From positions 79,547 through 143,546 of the forward strand of contig NZ_AEPB01000015.1 in assembly GCF_000189395.1 (NCBI RefSeq): 64,000 bases of DNA, read 5' to 3'. The notes below the pieces were generated by a model. The model made no database searches and was not told the origin of the DNA. It was given only the letters and a program-made list of their open reading frames with translations. Shown here piece by piece: positions 6,816 to 16,274 of this stretch (positions within the stretch are counted from its first letter, which is position 1; each line of letters starts with the position of its first letter). Position numbers and translations under genes: made by a program. The DNA comes from Planococcus donghaensis MPA1U2. GTDB taxonomy: Bacteria; Bacillota; Bacilli; Bacillales_A; Planococcaceae.

Positions 6816-7304
6816 CTATTTTACAATATGATCTGTTGTGACTTTGTACATATTGCCTTGTTTTGGAGTAAACCAAGCGGCTAGCTCATAAGTTCCAGGT
6901 TCAAGATCAAGTGGTGGAATTTCCAAGTCGTAACTTAGTTGATCTCCGTCTTCGATTGTTTCTTCGCCTAAGGCTTGTGCATACGTACTAACAGACGAGA
7001 AAAGAAAAGCTACTTCGCCGCTGTCATTTGTTAATGAAAAGTCGAAGCGTTGGCTACTCGTAAACTCAAAAGTTTGTGCTTCGCCGGTTTCATTCACCAC
7101 ATTATAGCGATAAGTATTGTCGCTGATTTGTTCAATGGTCGATTTCATTTCTGCAACTTCCTCGCCATTTGTTTCGGTTTCTTCCGTCTTGGGTTCTTCA
7201 GAATCATTATCGTTTTCGTTACTTTTTTCGGTTCCACAAGCGGCTAAAAATAAGGCAGCCAATAAAACCAGAACAGCTCCGAACCAGGTAAGTTTTTTCA
7301 TCAT
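6816..7304 (-). CDS. BsuPI-type proteinase-inhibitor-domain lipoprotein
   Basis: 162 residues. Signal peptide with lipobox LAAC, then an Asp/Glu/Asn-rich linker of about 30 residues, then an immunoglobulin-like domain matching the BsuPI (intracellular proteinase inhibitor) family: TFEFTSSQRFDFSLTNDSG, later QLSYDLEIPPLDLEPGTYEL in part. In Bacillus the founding member inhibits serine proteases; the many exported homologues are untested. Starts at the first of two tandem ATGs after AGGAGG. Divergent from the aminotransferase gene. Confidence 0.8.
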   Translation of the reverse strand: MMKKLTWFGAVLVLLAALFLAACGTEKSNENDNDSEEPKTEETETNGEEVAEMKSTIEQISDNTYRYNVVNETGEAQTFEFTSSQRFDFSLTNDSGEVAFLFSSVSTYAQALGEETIEDGDQLSYDLEIPPLDLEPGTYELAAWFTPKQGNMYKVTTDHIVK

Positions 7305-7501
7305 AATTCCTCCTAATGGGGTTAGAAACTAGAAACTTGCTTTCACATAAGAACGTTAAAGTGCCTAAAAAGTTACAGTTCTCAGCAAGAATCAGCTGAA
7401 TATTTTACCGACAGCCTACACATTGGGGGGCTCACACTGTAGAATAGGGTTTATAAGATTTCGCATTATTCTATCAGTTGGGTGAAAGGGGAACGAAATA
7501 C

Positions 7502-8716
7502 ATGAAAACAGACTTCCATTTTTCGAAAGAAATTGAAAGGGCATTTAAAAACGATCCTCCTGGCCAGTGGATGTCACCATTACCAGCAGGGTGCTTACGT
7601 CTCAGTTCGGGTTATCCCGAACCTTCACTTGTTCCTTCTGATGAAATTAAACTTGCGGTTGCTCGTTTACTGGATGAGGAACGGGATTTACCGCTTCATT
7701 ACATAGGCAGTCCAAGAGTTCCACAGTTAAAAAGATTTCTTCAAAATCGAATGGCGCTACGTGATGTGGAAACTACAAGTAATGAATTGCTTGTCACATC
7801 AGGTGCTTGTCAGGCTATTGATTTGATTGCGCGTATTCTTTTAGACGATGAAGCAGTTGTTGCAGTTGAATCACCAACTTATATGGAAGCGCTGGAAATT
7901 TTCAAAAACTATACGGATCATTACATAACCATTCCCATTGATGAAAATGGACTGCAAACAGATGTATTAGCAGAGATGTTAGCTGCTCGTAAAGCGCAAG
8001 GGTTACCAATTCCGCGCTTGCTTTATACCATTCCGACTTATCAAAACCCGACTGGTACAACCTTATCGCTCGAACGTAGACAACACGTGATAGAACTTGC
8101 TGAACAATATGATTTTCTAGTTTTAGAAGATGATGCTTACGGAGAACTCGGCTATGAAGAAAGACCTCGTCTGCTAAAAGCATTAGATACTCAAAACCGT
8201 GTGATTTATGTGGGATCATTATCGAAAGTTGTAGCACCCGGCATGCGTATTGGATGGGTAGTGGCAGATAAACGAATAATTGACCCGTTAAGTTGGTTTA
8301 AAAAGGACCTAGATCATCCGTTTGATCAAGCAACTATGGCTTCATTTCTTGAATCGGTTGATTTTGATGAGCATCTAAAGCGCTTAACAACTACATATAA
8401 ATCTAAGTGTGCAATGATGTTAGCTGCTTTAGAGAAATTCTTGCCACCTACTGTTTCATGGTTTGTACCAAAAGGCGGTTATTTTGTGTGGGTCAAAATT
8501 CCAAATGTTGATACTTCTCAACTGCTGCAGGAGGCATTTGATGCAGGAGTAGCTTTTGTTCCAGGAAAATACTTTTTCTTGAACCAGCAAAAAGGACTTG
8601 AGTATTTGAGGTTGTCATTCAGCTATGCAAGTGAAGAAGAAATCGTTAAAGGTGTGGAGTTATTGGGGCAAGTAGTAGGGGCGCATATCGTACCAACTAC
8701 TGAACATATAGAGTGA
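7502..8716 (+). CDS. PLP-dependent class I/II aminotransferase
   Basis: 404 residues, fold-type I aminotransferase of the 2-aminoadipate/MocR-C-terminal kind, without a GntR domain. Features: GACQAIDLIAR (helix binding cofactor phosphate), TIPTYQNPTGTTLS (conserved Asn), LEDDAYGELGY (Asp binding the pyridine N) and GSLSKVVAPGMRIGWV with the Schiff-base Lys. It transfers amino groups, probably from aromatic, branched or 2-aminoadipate-type donors; the substrate cannot be read here. I use ATG 7502 with GAAAGGGG eleven bases before it rather than the in-frame TTG at 7478, which has no ribosome binding site. Followed by its own terminator. Confidence 0.85.
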   Translation: MKTDFHFSKEIERAFKNDPPGQWMSPLPAGCLRLSSGYPEPSLVPSDEIKLAVARLLDEERDLPLHYIGSPRVPQLKRFLQNRMALRDVETTSNELLVTSGACQAIDLIARILLDDEAVVAVESPTYMEALEIFKNYTDHYITIPIDENGLQTDVLAEMLAARKAQGLPIPRLLYTIPTYQNPTGTTLSLERRQHVIELAEQYDFLVLEDDAYGELGYEERPRLLKALDTQNRVIYVGSLSKVVAPGMRIGWVVADKRIIDPLSWFKKDLDHPFDQATMASFLESVDFDEHLKRLTTTYKSKCAMMLAALEKFLPPTVSWFVPKGGYFVWVKIPNVDTSQLLQEAFDAGVAFVPGKYFFLNQQKGLEYLRLSFSYASEEEIVKGVELLGQVVGAHIVPTTEHIE

Positions 8717-8743
8717 TAAAATAGATATTTTGAAACACTTTAA

Positions 8744-8788
8744 GACAAGGGAAATCATCAAAAAGTTGATGAGTTCCTTTGTTTTTTT
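8744..8788 (+). terminator. Terminator after the aminotransferase
   Basis: AAGGGAAATCATCAA pairs with TTGATGAGTTCCTTT (one mismatch), with a short loop and T7 after one intervening G. Confidence 0.8.
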
Positions 8789-8875
8789 ATTTTTCCAGTA
8801 TAAGAATAACAAATAATAAGAATTGACTATATTTTCAGAATACTGTAAAGTTAATACTACTATTTGAGAAAATCC

Positions 8876-8913
8876 GGAGATTTCTAACGGGCGCTCAAGT
8901 GCTAGAAATTTCC
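8876..8913 (+). promoter_or_regulatory. Hairpin in the 5' leader of the acyl-CoA synthetase
   Basis: GGAGATTTCTA (8876-8886) pairs with TAGAAATTTCC (8903-8913) with one G-U pair, enclosing GCGCT/AGTGC. No T run follows, so it is not a terminator. It may stabilise the leader mRNA or bind a regulator. A possible -35 TTGACT at 8823 lies upstream with only a weak -10. Confidence 0.35.
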
Positions 8914-8969
8914 AAGACAGGAGGAACTGCTATAGGAGTAACAAAACGATTATAAGAGGAGGAGCGAGC

Positions 8970-10526
8970 ATGAATATAACAGCAGCACTGAGACAAAATG
9001 CAAAACGTTTTCCAGACAAAGTGGCAATTGCTTACGATGGGAGAACGTATTCGTACCAACAACTAAACGAAGAAGTAAACCGAATGGCAAATGGACTTCT
9101 TGAAACGGGTTTACAAAAAGGTGATAAGGTGTCGCTATTTATGAAAAACTCGGATTATAATGTATTGGCTTTTTTTGCAATACTAAAAGCCGGGGGCGTT
9201 GCCGTACCTGTAAATTATCGATTGAGTGCCGATGAAAGCGGCTATATTTTTGGGCAATCTGAAAGTCGATTTATTTTTTGTGATGCAGAATTTGAAGGGG
9301 TTATTGCCGAAGGGAAAAGACAGGCAACTTCACTTCAACAAGTGATTGTTTACCCTGCACCTGAAAATAACGATTACCTCAGTTGGGAAAGCGTGTTAAG
9401 CGAAAATGCATTAGATCCGTCGGTCGAAGTATTAAATACCGATGATGCCGAAATTTTGTATACATCTGGAACGACTGGCAAGCCAAAAGGTGCATTGTTT
9501 GATCACCAGCGTCTAGTAAATGTCAGTTCGTCGTTTGTATTTGGTGTCGGAATCGATGCTGAGGACCGCATTTTACATGCAGTACCTTTGTTCCATTCGG
9601 TTCAATTAAACCTTTATTTAGTCACAGGTATATTGCTTGGAACCTCTAATATCATCTTGTCTGAATTTGATCCGGAACAGGTAGTTAAAGCGATTGAGGA
9701 ATTCCAAGTGTCTGTGTTTTTTGGTTTACCGAACATGTATGAAGCCTTACTGCAAGTTCCGAATGCAGACTCATCTAACTTGTCTTCAGTCACCAAATGC
9801 ATGTACGGGGCAGATCCGATTGATCCAGAACTTGTGAAAAAAGCAATGGACTTTTTCGGTCACAAGCAATTTTATAATTTATGCTTGCTGACTGAAGGCG
9901 GACCAGGAGGAGTGTTTTTGCTCCCAGAACAGCATGAAGCTAAATTAGGATCTGGCGGGAAACCGATGTATTTCATGGAAGTGCGGGTAGTGGACGATGA
10001 ATTTAAGGATGTTCAACCAGGGCTGATTGGTGAGTTTATTATAAAAGGTAAAACAGTGATGAAAGAATATTATAATAAACCACAGGAAACAGAAGAATCT
10101 TTTCGAGATGGTTGGCTGTTAACTGGGGATTTAGCAACAATCGATGAGGATGGATTTATCTCACTCGTGGATCGTAAAGCAGATCGCATCATTTCAGCTG
10201 GAGAAAATATCTTTTCGATCGAAGTCGAGCAGGTTACTATGAATCATCCTCAAGTAGCTGAAGCGGCAACTGTTGGTTTGCCGGAAGAAGAGTGGGGAGA
10301 AATTGTGGGTGTCATCATTGTGCCTAAAGACGGCGAAACGATTGAAGAAGAACAATTAATGGATTTCTACTTGGAGCATCTTCCAGGATATAAAATTCCG
10401 AAGAAATATAAGATAGTTGAGTCATTACCGAGAAATGCTTCAGGAAAAATTATGAAATACAAATTACGGGAGCTGCATATTAGTGAATTCGAATGGTTCC
10501 GAAAAGTTCCAGAGAGCCGATATTAA
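8970..10526 (+). CDS. AMP-binding acyl-CoA synthetase (fatty-acid--CoA ligase type)
   Basis: 518 residues of the ANL superfamily. The P-loop YTSGTTGKPKGA (about 165-176), the LTGDLATIDEDGF hinge, DRKADRIISAGENIFSIEVE (A8 region) and PRNASGKIMKYKL with the catalytic Lys are all intact, so it should activate a carboxylic acid with ATP and form the CoA thioester. The length and motifs fit medium/long-chain or class-I acyl-CoA ligases. Chain length cannot be read, and no beta-oxidation gene is adjacent. Start ATG 8970 after AGAGGAGG. A hairpin and about 170 bases of leader lie upstream. Confidence 0.85.
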   Translation: MNITAALRQNAKRFPDKVAIAYDGRTYSYQQLNEEVNRMANGLLETGLQKGDKVSLFMKNSDYNVLAFFAILKAGGVAVPVNYRLSADESGYIFGQSESRFIFCDAEFEGVIAEGKRQATSLQQVIVYPAPENNDYLSWESVLSENALDPSVEVLNTDDAEILYTSGTTGKPKGALFDHQRLVNVSSSFVFGVGIDAEDRILHAVPLFHSVQLNLYLVTGILLGTSNIILSEFDPEQVVKAIEEFQVSVFFGLPNMYEALLQVPNADSSNLSSVTKCMYGADPIDPELVKKAMDFFGHKQFYNLCLLTEGGPGGVFLLPEQHEAKLGSGGKPMYFMEVRVVDDEFKDVQPGLIGEFIIKGKTVMKEYYNKPQETEESFRDGWLLTGDLATIDEDGFISLVDRKADRIISAGENIFSIEVEQVTMNHPQVAEAATVGLPEEEWGEIVGVIIVPKDGETIEEEQLMDFYLEHLPGYKIPKKYKIVESLPRNASGKIMKYKLRELHISEFEWFRKVPESRY

Positions 10527-10543
10527 CTTTTCCTCTCTATTAA

Positions 10544-10582
10544 ATAGCCCCGAAGCCAAAACAGGCTACGGGGCATTTTAAT
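10544..10582. terminator. Bidirectional terminator (acyl-CoA synthetase / fda)
   Basis: GCCCCGAAGCC and GGCTACGGGGC form an 11-position stem with one A-A mismatch and a 6-base loop between convergent genes, flanked by an A/T-rich tail. Confidence 0.8.
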
Positions 10583-10588
10583 GGGTTT

Positions 10589-11479
10589 TTACGTAATAGA
10601 AGCTTCGTAAATGCCTTTAATGGAGTTTTCTAGCGTAGCGTTAAACTCTTCATCTGTTTGATTGGCGCTGACGCCTTCAGATAAAGCACGCGAGAAACTA
10701 GCAATAAGCCCATTATTGGCTGCTAATTTTTCATTGGCATCATCACGTTTGTATCCACCAGAAAGTGCGACCACACGAACAACACGAGGGTGATCAATCA
10801 TTTCTTTGTAATAATTATTTTCTGTCGGAATGGTGATCTTGATCATGACATTTTGATCTTCATCCAATGAGTCCAAATGCTTTAGCATTTCCTCTTTAAG
10901 AATTTTTTCGCTTTGTTCTTTATCTGTGCTGTTAATGTCCACTTCCGGTTCAAGAATTGGCACTAAACCAGCGGCAAGAATTTGTTTGCCGACTTCAAAT
11001 TGTTGCTTCACGACTTTTTTAATCCCTTCGGCATTTGCTTCTTTAATAACAGAGCGCATTTTTGTGCCGAAAATATTGCGTTCGTTGGCACGCTTTAATA
11101 AGTCGTCTAGGTTTGGCATTGGTTTCATCAGTTGGACGCCGTTTTCTTCATCCGCAAGTCCTTTGTCGACTTTTAAAAACGGTGCCACACCTTTTTTTTG
11201 CCACAAATAATCAGGTGTATAGTGACCTTCTACTTTACGATCCATTGTCTGTTCAAAAAGAATGGCGCCGATAATCGAATCGGAATTAAAAGAAGGTGCA
11301 GTCATTACACGTGTCCGCATTTCGTGGATCAAGTCATACATTTCCTCTTCAGAAGAGTACTGATCTTCCGATACGCCATAAAGTGCTAACGCTTTTGGTG
11401 TACTTCCGCCACTTTGGTCAAGTGCCGCAATAAAGCCTTTTCCGTTTTTTACAAAATCCATTTGTTCCTGATTCATCAT
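10589..11479 (-). CDS. fda: Class I fructose-bisphosphate aldolase
   Basis: 296 residues matching the class I, Schiff-base aldolases found in staphylococci and relatives. [16 protein letters not shown] at the N-terminus and the strand [10 protein letters not shown], whose Lys would form the Schiff base, are diagnostic, together with LEPEVDI and ALSGGYKR near the phosphate site. It cleaves fructose-1,6-bisphosphate to GAP and DHAP without metal. Monocistronic. AAGGAG precedes a tandem ATG-ATG and I use the first. A class II enzyme usually also exists in this group but is not in the window. Confidence 0.92.
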   Translation of the reverse strand: MMNQEQMDFVKNGKGFIAALDQSGGSTPKALALYGVSEDQYSSEEEMYDLIHEMRTRVMTAPSFNSDSIIGAILFEQTMDRKVEGHYTPDYLWQKKGVAPFLKVDKGLADEENGVQLMKPMPNLDDLLKRANERNIFGTKMRSVIKEANAEGIKKVVKQQFEVGKQILAAGLVPILEPEVDINSTDKEQSEKILKEEMLKHLDSLDEDQNVMIKITIPTENNYYKEMIDHPRVVRVVALSGGYKRDDANEKLAANNGLIASFSRALSEGVSANQTDEEFNATLENSIKGIYEASIT

Positions 11480-11652
11480 CCCAGCTCCTTAAATAAATTT
11501 TGAAAGTCGATCGGTGCATTAAAAAATTTACTGTAAAGAAACTCTTTCACAGAATATTATAACAATATCTAGAAGAAACTACAAAAAAATTATTAATCCA
11601 GCCTTAGTTAAGGTTTTCCCTGACTAAACGCGAGTAAACGTATTAACGGTTA

Positions 11653-13125
11653 TTAAGTCCCGCAGAATGTTTGGTAAGGTCCACTCATTGGCTCTGGAGG
11701 CTCCGTATAAGCTTGTTGTTCGGTTGAATGAGCATACGGGTTAGCTAATGCGGCAAGCAGCTTGTGCAGTGCACTATAATCTCCTCTAAGCTCAGCAGCT
11801 TCTAATGCCTCTTCAACACGGTGGTTACGAGGGATTATTGCCGGGTTATTGTCTCGCATTAATTGGTGACTTTGTTCTAAAGTCTCGTCTTGTCGGTCGA
11901 GGCGTGCTTGCCAAGAGCTGTGCCAAGCTTTAAAGTCGTTTGCGTTAAATAATTCGCTTTCTTCTAGTTTGTTAAATGTTAACGCACGAAATGTATTCGT
12001 ATAGTCGGCCTCATACTTGTGCATTAGATTTAGCAATTCTTCTACTAATGCCGAATCTTCCGCTTCGGAATTGAAAATACCCAGTTTCTGACGCATGCCA
12101 GCAAGCCAATTGTGCTCAAATAATCCAATATATTTACTTAGCTCAGCTTGTGCAATACTAACAGCTTCTTCAGGTGTATCGTGCAATAGCGGTAGTAGAC
12201 TTTCACCAAAACGTGCTAAATTCCAACCAGCAATCATCGGTTGATTGCCGTATGCGTAACGACCTTGCATATCTATCGAACTGAAAACGGTCTTGGGATC
12301 AAACTTGTCCATAAATGCACAAGGGCCATAGTCAATGGTTTCACCGCTAATAGCCATGTTGTCGGTATTCATCACGCCATGAATAAAACCAACCAATTGC
12401 CATTTGGCAATCAACGCAGCCTGGCGCTGAATAACTTCTTGGAACAATGCCAAATAGCGATTTTCATCTTTTTGAACGTGTGGGAAATGCCGTTCTATCG
12501 CGTAGTCTGCAAGTGCTTTTAAATCTTCTTTTTCACCAAAACGTGCGGCGTATTGAAATGTCCCAACGCGCAAGTGACTATCGGCAATGCGTGTCATAAT
12601 GGCACCGGGAAGTGGAGTTTCACGACGAACCATTTCACCAGTTTCAACAACAGCTAAACTGCGTGTGGTTGGAATACCGAGTCCGTACATGGCTTCGCTG
12701 ATCAAGTATTCGCGTAGCATCGGTCTTAGCGCTGCACGACCATCGCCACCTCTTGAATAGGCTGTTCTCCCAGAACCTTTTAACTGAATATCAACACGCT
12801 TGCCAGCAGGTGTTAATTGCTCGCCAATTAATAAAGCGCGCCCATCACCAAGCATCGTGAAATTGCCAAATTGATGTCCGGCATAAGCTTGTGCAAGTGG
12901 TGCTCTGCCTTCTGGCATGTTATTGCCTGCAAGAATCGCGATGCCTTCTTGACTCGTTAACTCAGCGGGGTCTAAACCAAGCGCAGTTGCAAGTGTTTGA
13001 TTGAAAATAACCAATTTGGGAGCCGGTACAGGATTGACTGAAAACGTACTATGAAAAATTTCAGGTAGGCGAGAGTAGCTATCACCGAGCTGCCAACCGA
13101 ATTGAGTTTGTTCTTTTTTATTCAT
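11653..13125 (-). CDS. selO: SelO/YdiU family protein adenylyltransferase
   Basis: 490 residues of the SelO (YdiU, UPF0061) pseudokinase family, which transfers AMP to Ser/Thr/Tyr of proteins in redox responses. Family landmarks: [12 protein letters not shown] at the N-terminus, [38 protein letters not shown] (nucleotide site) and [13 protein letters not shown] with the metal ligands. The C-terminus ends TFCGT, so a Cys stands near where eukaryotic SelO has selenocysteine. I start at ATG 13125 behind AAAGGAG; a 12-codon longer frame from 13161 has no comparable site. Confidence 0.92.
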   Translation of the reverse strand: MNKKEQTQFGWQLGDSYSRLPEIFHSTFSVNPVPAPKLVIFNQTLATALGLDPAELTSQEGIAILAGNNMPEGRAPLAQAYAGHQFGNFTMLGDGRALLIGEQLTPAGKRVDIQLKGSGRTAYSRGGDGRAALRPMLREYLISEAMYGLGIPTTRSLAVVETGEMVRRETPLPGAIMTRIADSHLRVGTFQYAARFGEKEDLKALADYAIERHFPHVQKDENRYLALFQEVIQRQAALIAKWQLVGFIHGVMNTDNMAISGETIDYGPCAFMDKFDPKTVFSSIDMQGRYAYGNQPMIAGWNLARFGESLLPLLHDTPEEAVSIAQAELSKYIGLFEHNWLAGMRQKLGIFNSEAEDSALVEELLNLMHKYEADYTNTFRALTFNKLEESELFNANDFKAWHSSWQARLDRQDETLEQSHQLMRDNNPAIIPRNHRVEEALEAAELRGDYSALHKLLAALANPYAHSTEQQAYTEPPEPMSGPYQTFCGT

Positions 13126-13213
13126 TAGAAATTCTCCTTTTTTAGTAGGATGTGTATTCATTATACCCTCTTAGATGGGTAAACATGTCTCAGCTGTTTG
13201 AGTGGTTTGTATG

Positions 13214-13222
13214 TGCTATAAT
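13214..13222 (+). promoter_or_regulatory. Extended -10 promoter for the PfpI-like gene
   Basis: TGC-TATAAT is a perfect extended -10, 46 bases before the start codon. No good -35 lies 17 bases upstream, as is usual for extended -10 promoters. Confidence 0.55.
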
Positions 13223-13268
13223 TTGGTTAATTGATGGTTGAATATTCCAACAACAAGGAGGAGAAGTG

Positions 13269-13880
13269 GTGAGTAACGAAAAAGTTCTTTTTGTGTTGTT
13301 AGATGAGTATGCAGACTGGGAAGCGGCTTCACTGGCGGCTGCATTGAACGAAGAGCCACAAGGTCAAGGACGGCAATTTGATGTGAAGACCGTATCATTA
13401 ACGAAAGTCCCCATTAAGTCTATTGGTGGCTTCACGGTGTTACCGGATTACGAAATAGCAGATGCCCCAGAAGATTTTGCAGGATTAATTTTAATTGGCG
13501 GCAATTCTTGGAGAAAAGAAGAAAGTCACCAAGTTATGGAGCTGGTGAACAAAGCTGTTGAAAAAGAAGTTGTAATCGGTGCAATTTGCGATGCCACCGT
13601 ATTTTTAGGAAGAAATGGTTTGTTCAATACGATTCCGCACACCAGTAACTATTTGGAAAGCTTAAAAAAAGTAGCAGGAGATAGCTACAGTAACGAAAGT
13701 GGCTATTTGGAAAAACAGGCCGTGCGAAGCGGAAAAATAATCACGGCAAACGGCTCTGCATTTTTAGAGTTTGGAAAAGAAGTGCTTGAGGCATTAAATT
13801 CTGCACCGCAACAGGAAATCGATGAATGGTACGCTTTTTTCAAAAATGGATATTACGAATTTATGAAAACAAAACAATAA
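13269..13880 (+). CDS. DJ-1/PfpI-family (glutamine amidotransferase-like) protein
   Basis: 203 residues of the class I glutamine-amidotransferase-like superfamily, PfpI/YoaZ branch. It opens KVLFVLLDEYADWE, with the conserved Glu after the first strand, and the nucleophile elbow is GAICDATVFLG with its Cys. Members act as proteases, chaperones or glyoxalases, and the actual activity here is unknown. Two tandem GTG codons (13266, 13269) follow AAGGAGGAG; the second gives the better spacing. Soluble, no signal peptide. Confidence 0.82.
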   Translation: MSNEKVLFVLLDEYADWEAASLAAALNEEPQGQGRQFDVKTVSLTKVPIKSIGGFTVLPDYEIADAPEDFAGLILIGGNSWRKEESHQVMELVNKAVEKEVVIGAICDATVFLGRNGLFNTIPHTSNYLESLKKVAGDSYSNESGYLEKQAVRSGKIITANGSAFLEFGKEVLEALNSAPQQEIDEWYAFFKNGYYEFMKTKQ

Positions 13881-13892
13881 AAAGCTCAAAAC

Positions 13893-13942
13893 AAACCATT
13901 AACGATTGGGAGAGTAAGAACACAATCGCTAATGGTTTTTTA
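13893..13942 (+). terminator. Terminator after the PfpI-like gene
   Basis: AAACCATTAACGATTG pairs with CAATCGCTAATGGTTT (one mismatch), 14-base loop, then T6. Confidence 0.85.
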
Positions 13943-14042
13943 TCAGAAGACGCATTCTTCTTAGCCAAATTTTGAATTTCTCCAAAAGATAAGCATGCTC
14001 ATGCCATCGGATGGGTAAAGAACTAGATAAGGAGGAATCGAT

Positions 14043-15164
14043 ATGACGATTACAACACAAAATATATTTGAACCGTTTACTTTTATTTCGGGACTGACCG
14101 TTAAAAACCGCATTTTAATGGCACCGATGACGACATCATCTTCAGATGCAAATGGAAACGTTACAGATGAAGAATTGCTGTATTATAAGCGCCGCGCTGA
14201 AAGTGGGCTCGGAGCAGTTATTACAGCTTGTGCGCATGTCGAACCGCTTGGGATAGGTTTTCCAGGACCTTTTGGTGCGGACAGCGATGAACGAATAGAT
14301 AGTTTAAGGCGATTGGCCACTACCATTCAAGATGGAGGGGCTAAAGCTATACTGCAACTGTATCACGCAGGTCGCATGTCGAATGAAAAACTATTAAATG
14401 GCGAACAGCCGGTTTCGGCAAGTGCTGTTCCAGCACTACGCCCCAATGCAGAAACACCACGCGAAATGAGCCATGAGGAAATTAAAGAAACGATTAAAGC
14501 GTTTGGAGAAGCAACAAGACGTGCAATTCAAGCGGGCTTTGACGGAGTAGAAATTCACGGAGCTAATACGTATTTGATTCAGCAATTTTTCTCTCCACAC
14601 TCCAACACTCGTACCGATCAATGGGGAGGTGATGTCAAAGGACGAATGGCATTCCCACTCGCTGTGATTGAGTCGATTCAACAAGCAGTGGCAGAATATG
14701 CGGATAAACCATTTGTGGTAGAGTATCGTATTAGCCCCGAAGAACGGGAAGAACCGGGCATCACGATGGACGATACGTTGAAATTTTTAACGGCTATCGC
14801 AGATCAAGGCATCGATTATGTTCACGTCTCTGTCGGCCGATTTTTCGGGGGGTCTATCCGTGTGGAAGACAGCCGGTCGCGTGTAGAAGTAATTCAACAA
14901 CACATCGGCACTCGCGTACCCGTCATCGGAGTAGGCGGCTTGCAGACTTTAAGTGACGTGAAAGAAGCATTAGAAGTCACGCCGCTCGTTTCTTTAGGAC
15001 ACGCATTAATAATGGATCCAGACTGGCTCTCTAAAGTTCAAAAAAGTCGGGATGAAGAAATACACCAAGCCATTTATTTAAGCAAAAAAGATCAATTAGA
15101 TATTCCAGAAAATCTTTGGAATATGGTTACTAATGCACCGGGCTGGTTCCGAGTAGAAGAATAA
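14043..15164 (+). CDS. NADH-dependent flavin oxidoreductase (old yellow enzyme family)
   Basis: 373 residues with a TIM-barrel FMN enzyme signature. NRILMAPMTT near residue 25, LQLYHAGRMS, and GVEIHGANTYLIQQFFSPHSN followed by RTDQWGG are the substrate and FMN-binding motifs. The usual HGAH pair that binds the substrate carbonyl is HGAN here, as in His/Asn members. It reduces activated C=C bonds or nitro compounds with NAD(P)H. Start ATG 14043 after AAGGAGG. A bidirectional terminator follows. Physiological substrate unknown, possibly xenobiotic enals. Confidence 0.88.
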   Translation: MTITTQNIFEPFTFISGLTVKNRILMAPMTTSSSDANGNVTDEELLYYKRRAESGLGAVITACAHVEPLGIGFPGPFGADSDERIDSLRRLATTIQDGGAKAILQLYHAGRMSNEKLLNGEQPVSASAVPALRPNAETPREMSHEEIKETIKAFGEATRRAIQAGFDGVEIHGANTYLIQQFFSPHSNTRTDQWGGDVKGRMAFPLAVIESIQQAVAEYADKPFVVEYRISPEEREEPGITMDDTLKFLTAIADQGIDYVHVSVGRFFGGSIRVEDSRSRVEVIQQHIGTRVPVIGVGGLQTLSDVKEALEVTPLVSLGHALIMDPDWLSKVQKSRDEEIHQAIYLSKKDQLDIPENLWNMVTNAPGWFRVEE

Positions 15165-15170
15165 ATTTTT

Positions 15171-15213
15171 AAAAACAGCGGTCCTTGAGTTAATTCAAAG
15201 AACCGCTGTTTTT
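15171..15213. terminator. Bidirectional terminator
   Basis: AAAAACAGCGGT...ACCGCTGTTTTT with an inner CTTGA/TCAAG-like extension, between convergent genes. Confidence 0.9.
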
Positions 15214-15215
15214 GA

Positions 15216-16106
15216 TTAATTTTCAATAAAGGGAAAAGAGATGCCAGTTAATTGTTCGGATACACGCCAAAGTTTACGTGAGATTTCAAGGTTGATGGCA
15301 TTGTTATGAGGAGTTCCTATTGCCGGATAGCCTTTTCGCTGAAATTGTCCAAGTGGCCCAATATATTCTCCTCCTGTTAACTCCGGTTCGGTTGCGGCAA
15401 AAACACTGGCCAAAGCGCCCATATGTGGTGGCTGAAGAAACAAATTAGCGATTTTTTTAAAAATCGCTGGAATTTCTCGATTGCCAAGCTTTAAAATATT
15501 GGTCGCAGAAACTCCTGGATGACAAGCGATACTAATCGTTTGAAAACCATGTTCTTTTAAACGTTTATCCAACTCGAGTGCAAAATACAAATTGGCTAAT
15601 TTGCTTTGATTATAGAATTTTTTTGCTTGATAGCCTTTTGCTCCGTCAAGATTATCGAAATCGATTGAACCCCGACTATGGGCACGACTACTGACAGTGA
15701 CAATTCTGGAGTTTGGCGTTTTTTCGAGCAACGGTAGAAGTAGGGCAGTCAACGCAAAATGTCCGAGATGATTGCTGCCAAACTGCAACTCAAAACCATC
15801 TGCAGTTTTCCCAAAAGGCGGTGCCATAATGCCGGCATTATTAATCAATAAGTCGAGTGTAGGAAATGATTTTTTAAACTGTTCTACAAAAGACCGGATA
15901 CTCTCTAAATTTGCTAGGTCGAGCGACATCACGATAATCTGAGCTGAATCATTAAGTTTCAATAATTTTTCACGTGCAAGATTGCCTTTTTCAGTATTGC
16001 GGACAGCAAGTATCACTTGTGCGTTTTGTGCAATAAGCTCTTTGGTTGTTTCAAAACCAAGCCCGCTATTGCCACCTGTTATGATCGCTGTTTTTCCTGT
16101 AAGCAA
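15216..16106 (-). CDS. SDR-family oxidoreductase, retinol-dehydrogenase-like (paralogue A)
   Basis: 296-residue classical short-chain dehydrogenase. TGGNSGLG (cofactor loop), NNAG, the catalytic YNQSK and a PG motif (ACHPGVSATN) are intact. Arg in AVRNTEKG after strand 2 suggests NADP(H) preference. Start is a TTG after AAAGGA. A paralogue of exactly the same length and clearly similar sequence lies at 18310-19200 on the same strand; the two flank an ABC exporter and a NUDIX gene. Substrate unknown. Confidence 0.85.
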   Translation of the reverse strand: MLTGKTAIITGGNSGLGFETTKELIAQNAQVILAVRNTEKGNLAREKLLKLNDSAQIIVMSLDLANLESIRSFVEQFKKSFPTLDLLINNAGIMAPPFGKTADGFELQFGSNHLGHFALTALLLPLLEKTPNSRIVTVSSRAHSRGSIDFDNLDGAKGYQAKKFYNQSKLANLYFALELDKRLKEHGFQTISIACHPGVSATNILKLGNREIPAIFKKIANLFLQPPHMGALASVFAATEPELTGGEYIGPLGQFQRKGYPAIGTPHNNAINLEISRKLWRVSEQLTGISFPFIEN

Positions 16107-16274
16107 AAGATCACGTCCTTTATTTCCGTTTTTTCGAATAGCAAGAATTGCTGCTATTCATTTTATCGGTTATATACCACTTTTGGAAATCTTATTTGCT
16201 TGATAATATGGTTATTGGACTGGTCGCGCGCAAAAGTTATCAGTCACATACAACAAAGGAGGCAAGATGAATCC

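Noticed and set aside
16017-16274. Upstream extension of the ABC ATP-binding protein
   Set aside because: The extension overlaps the divergent SDR promoter, is Cys/Phe-rich noise, and the natural N-terminus begins at ATG 16275.
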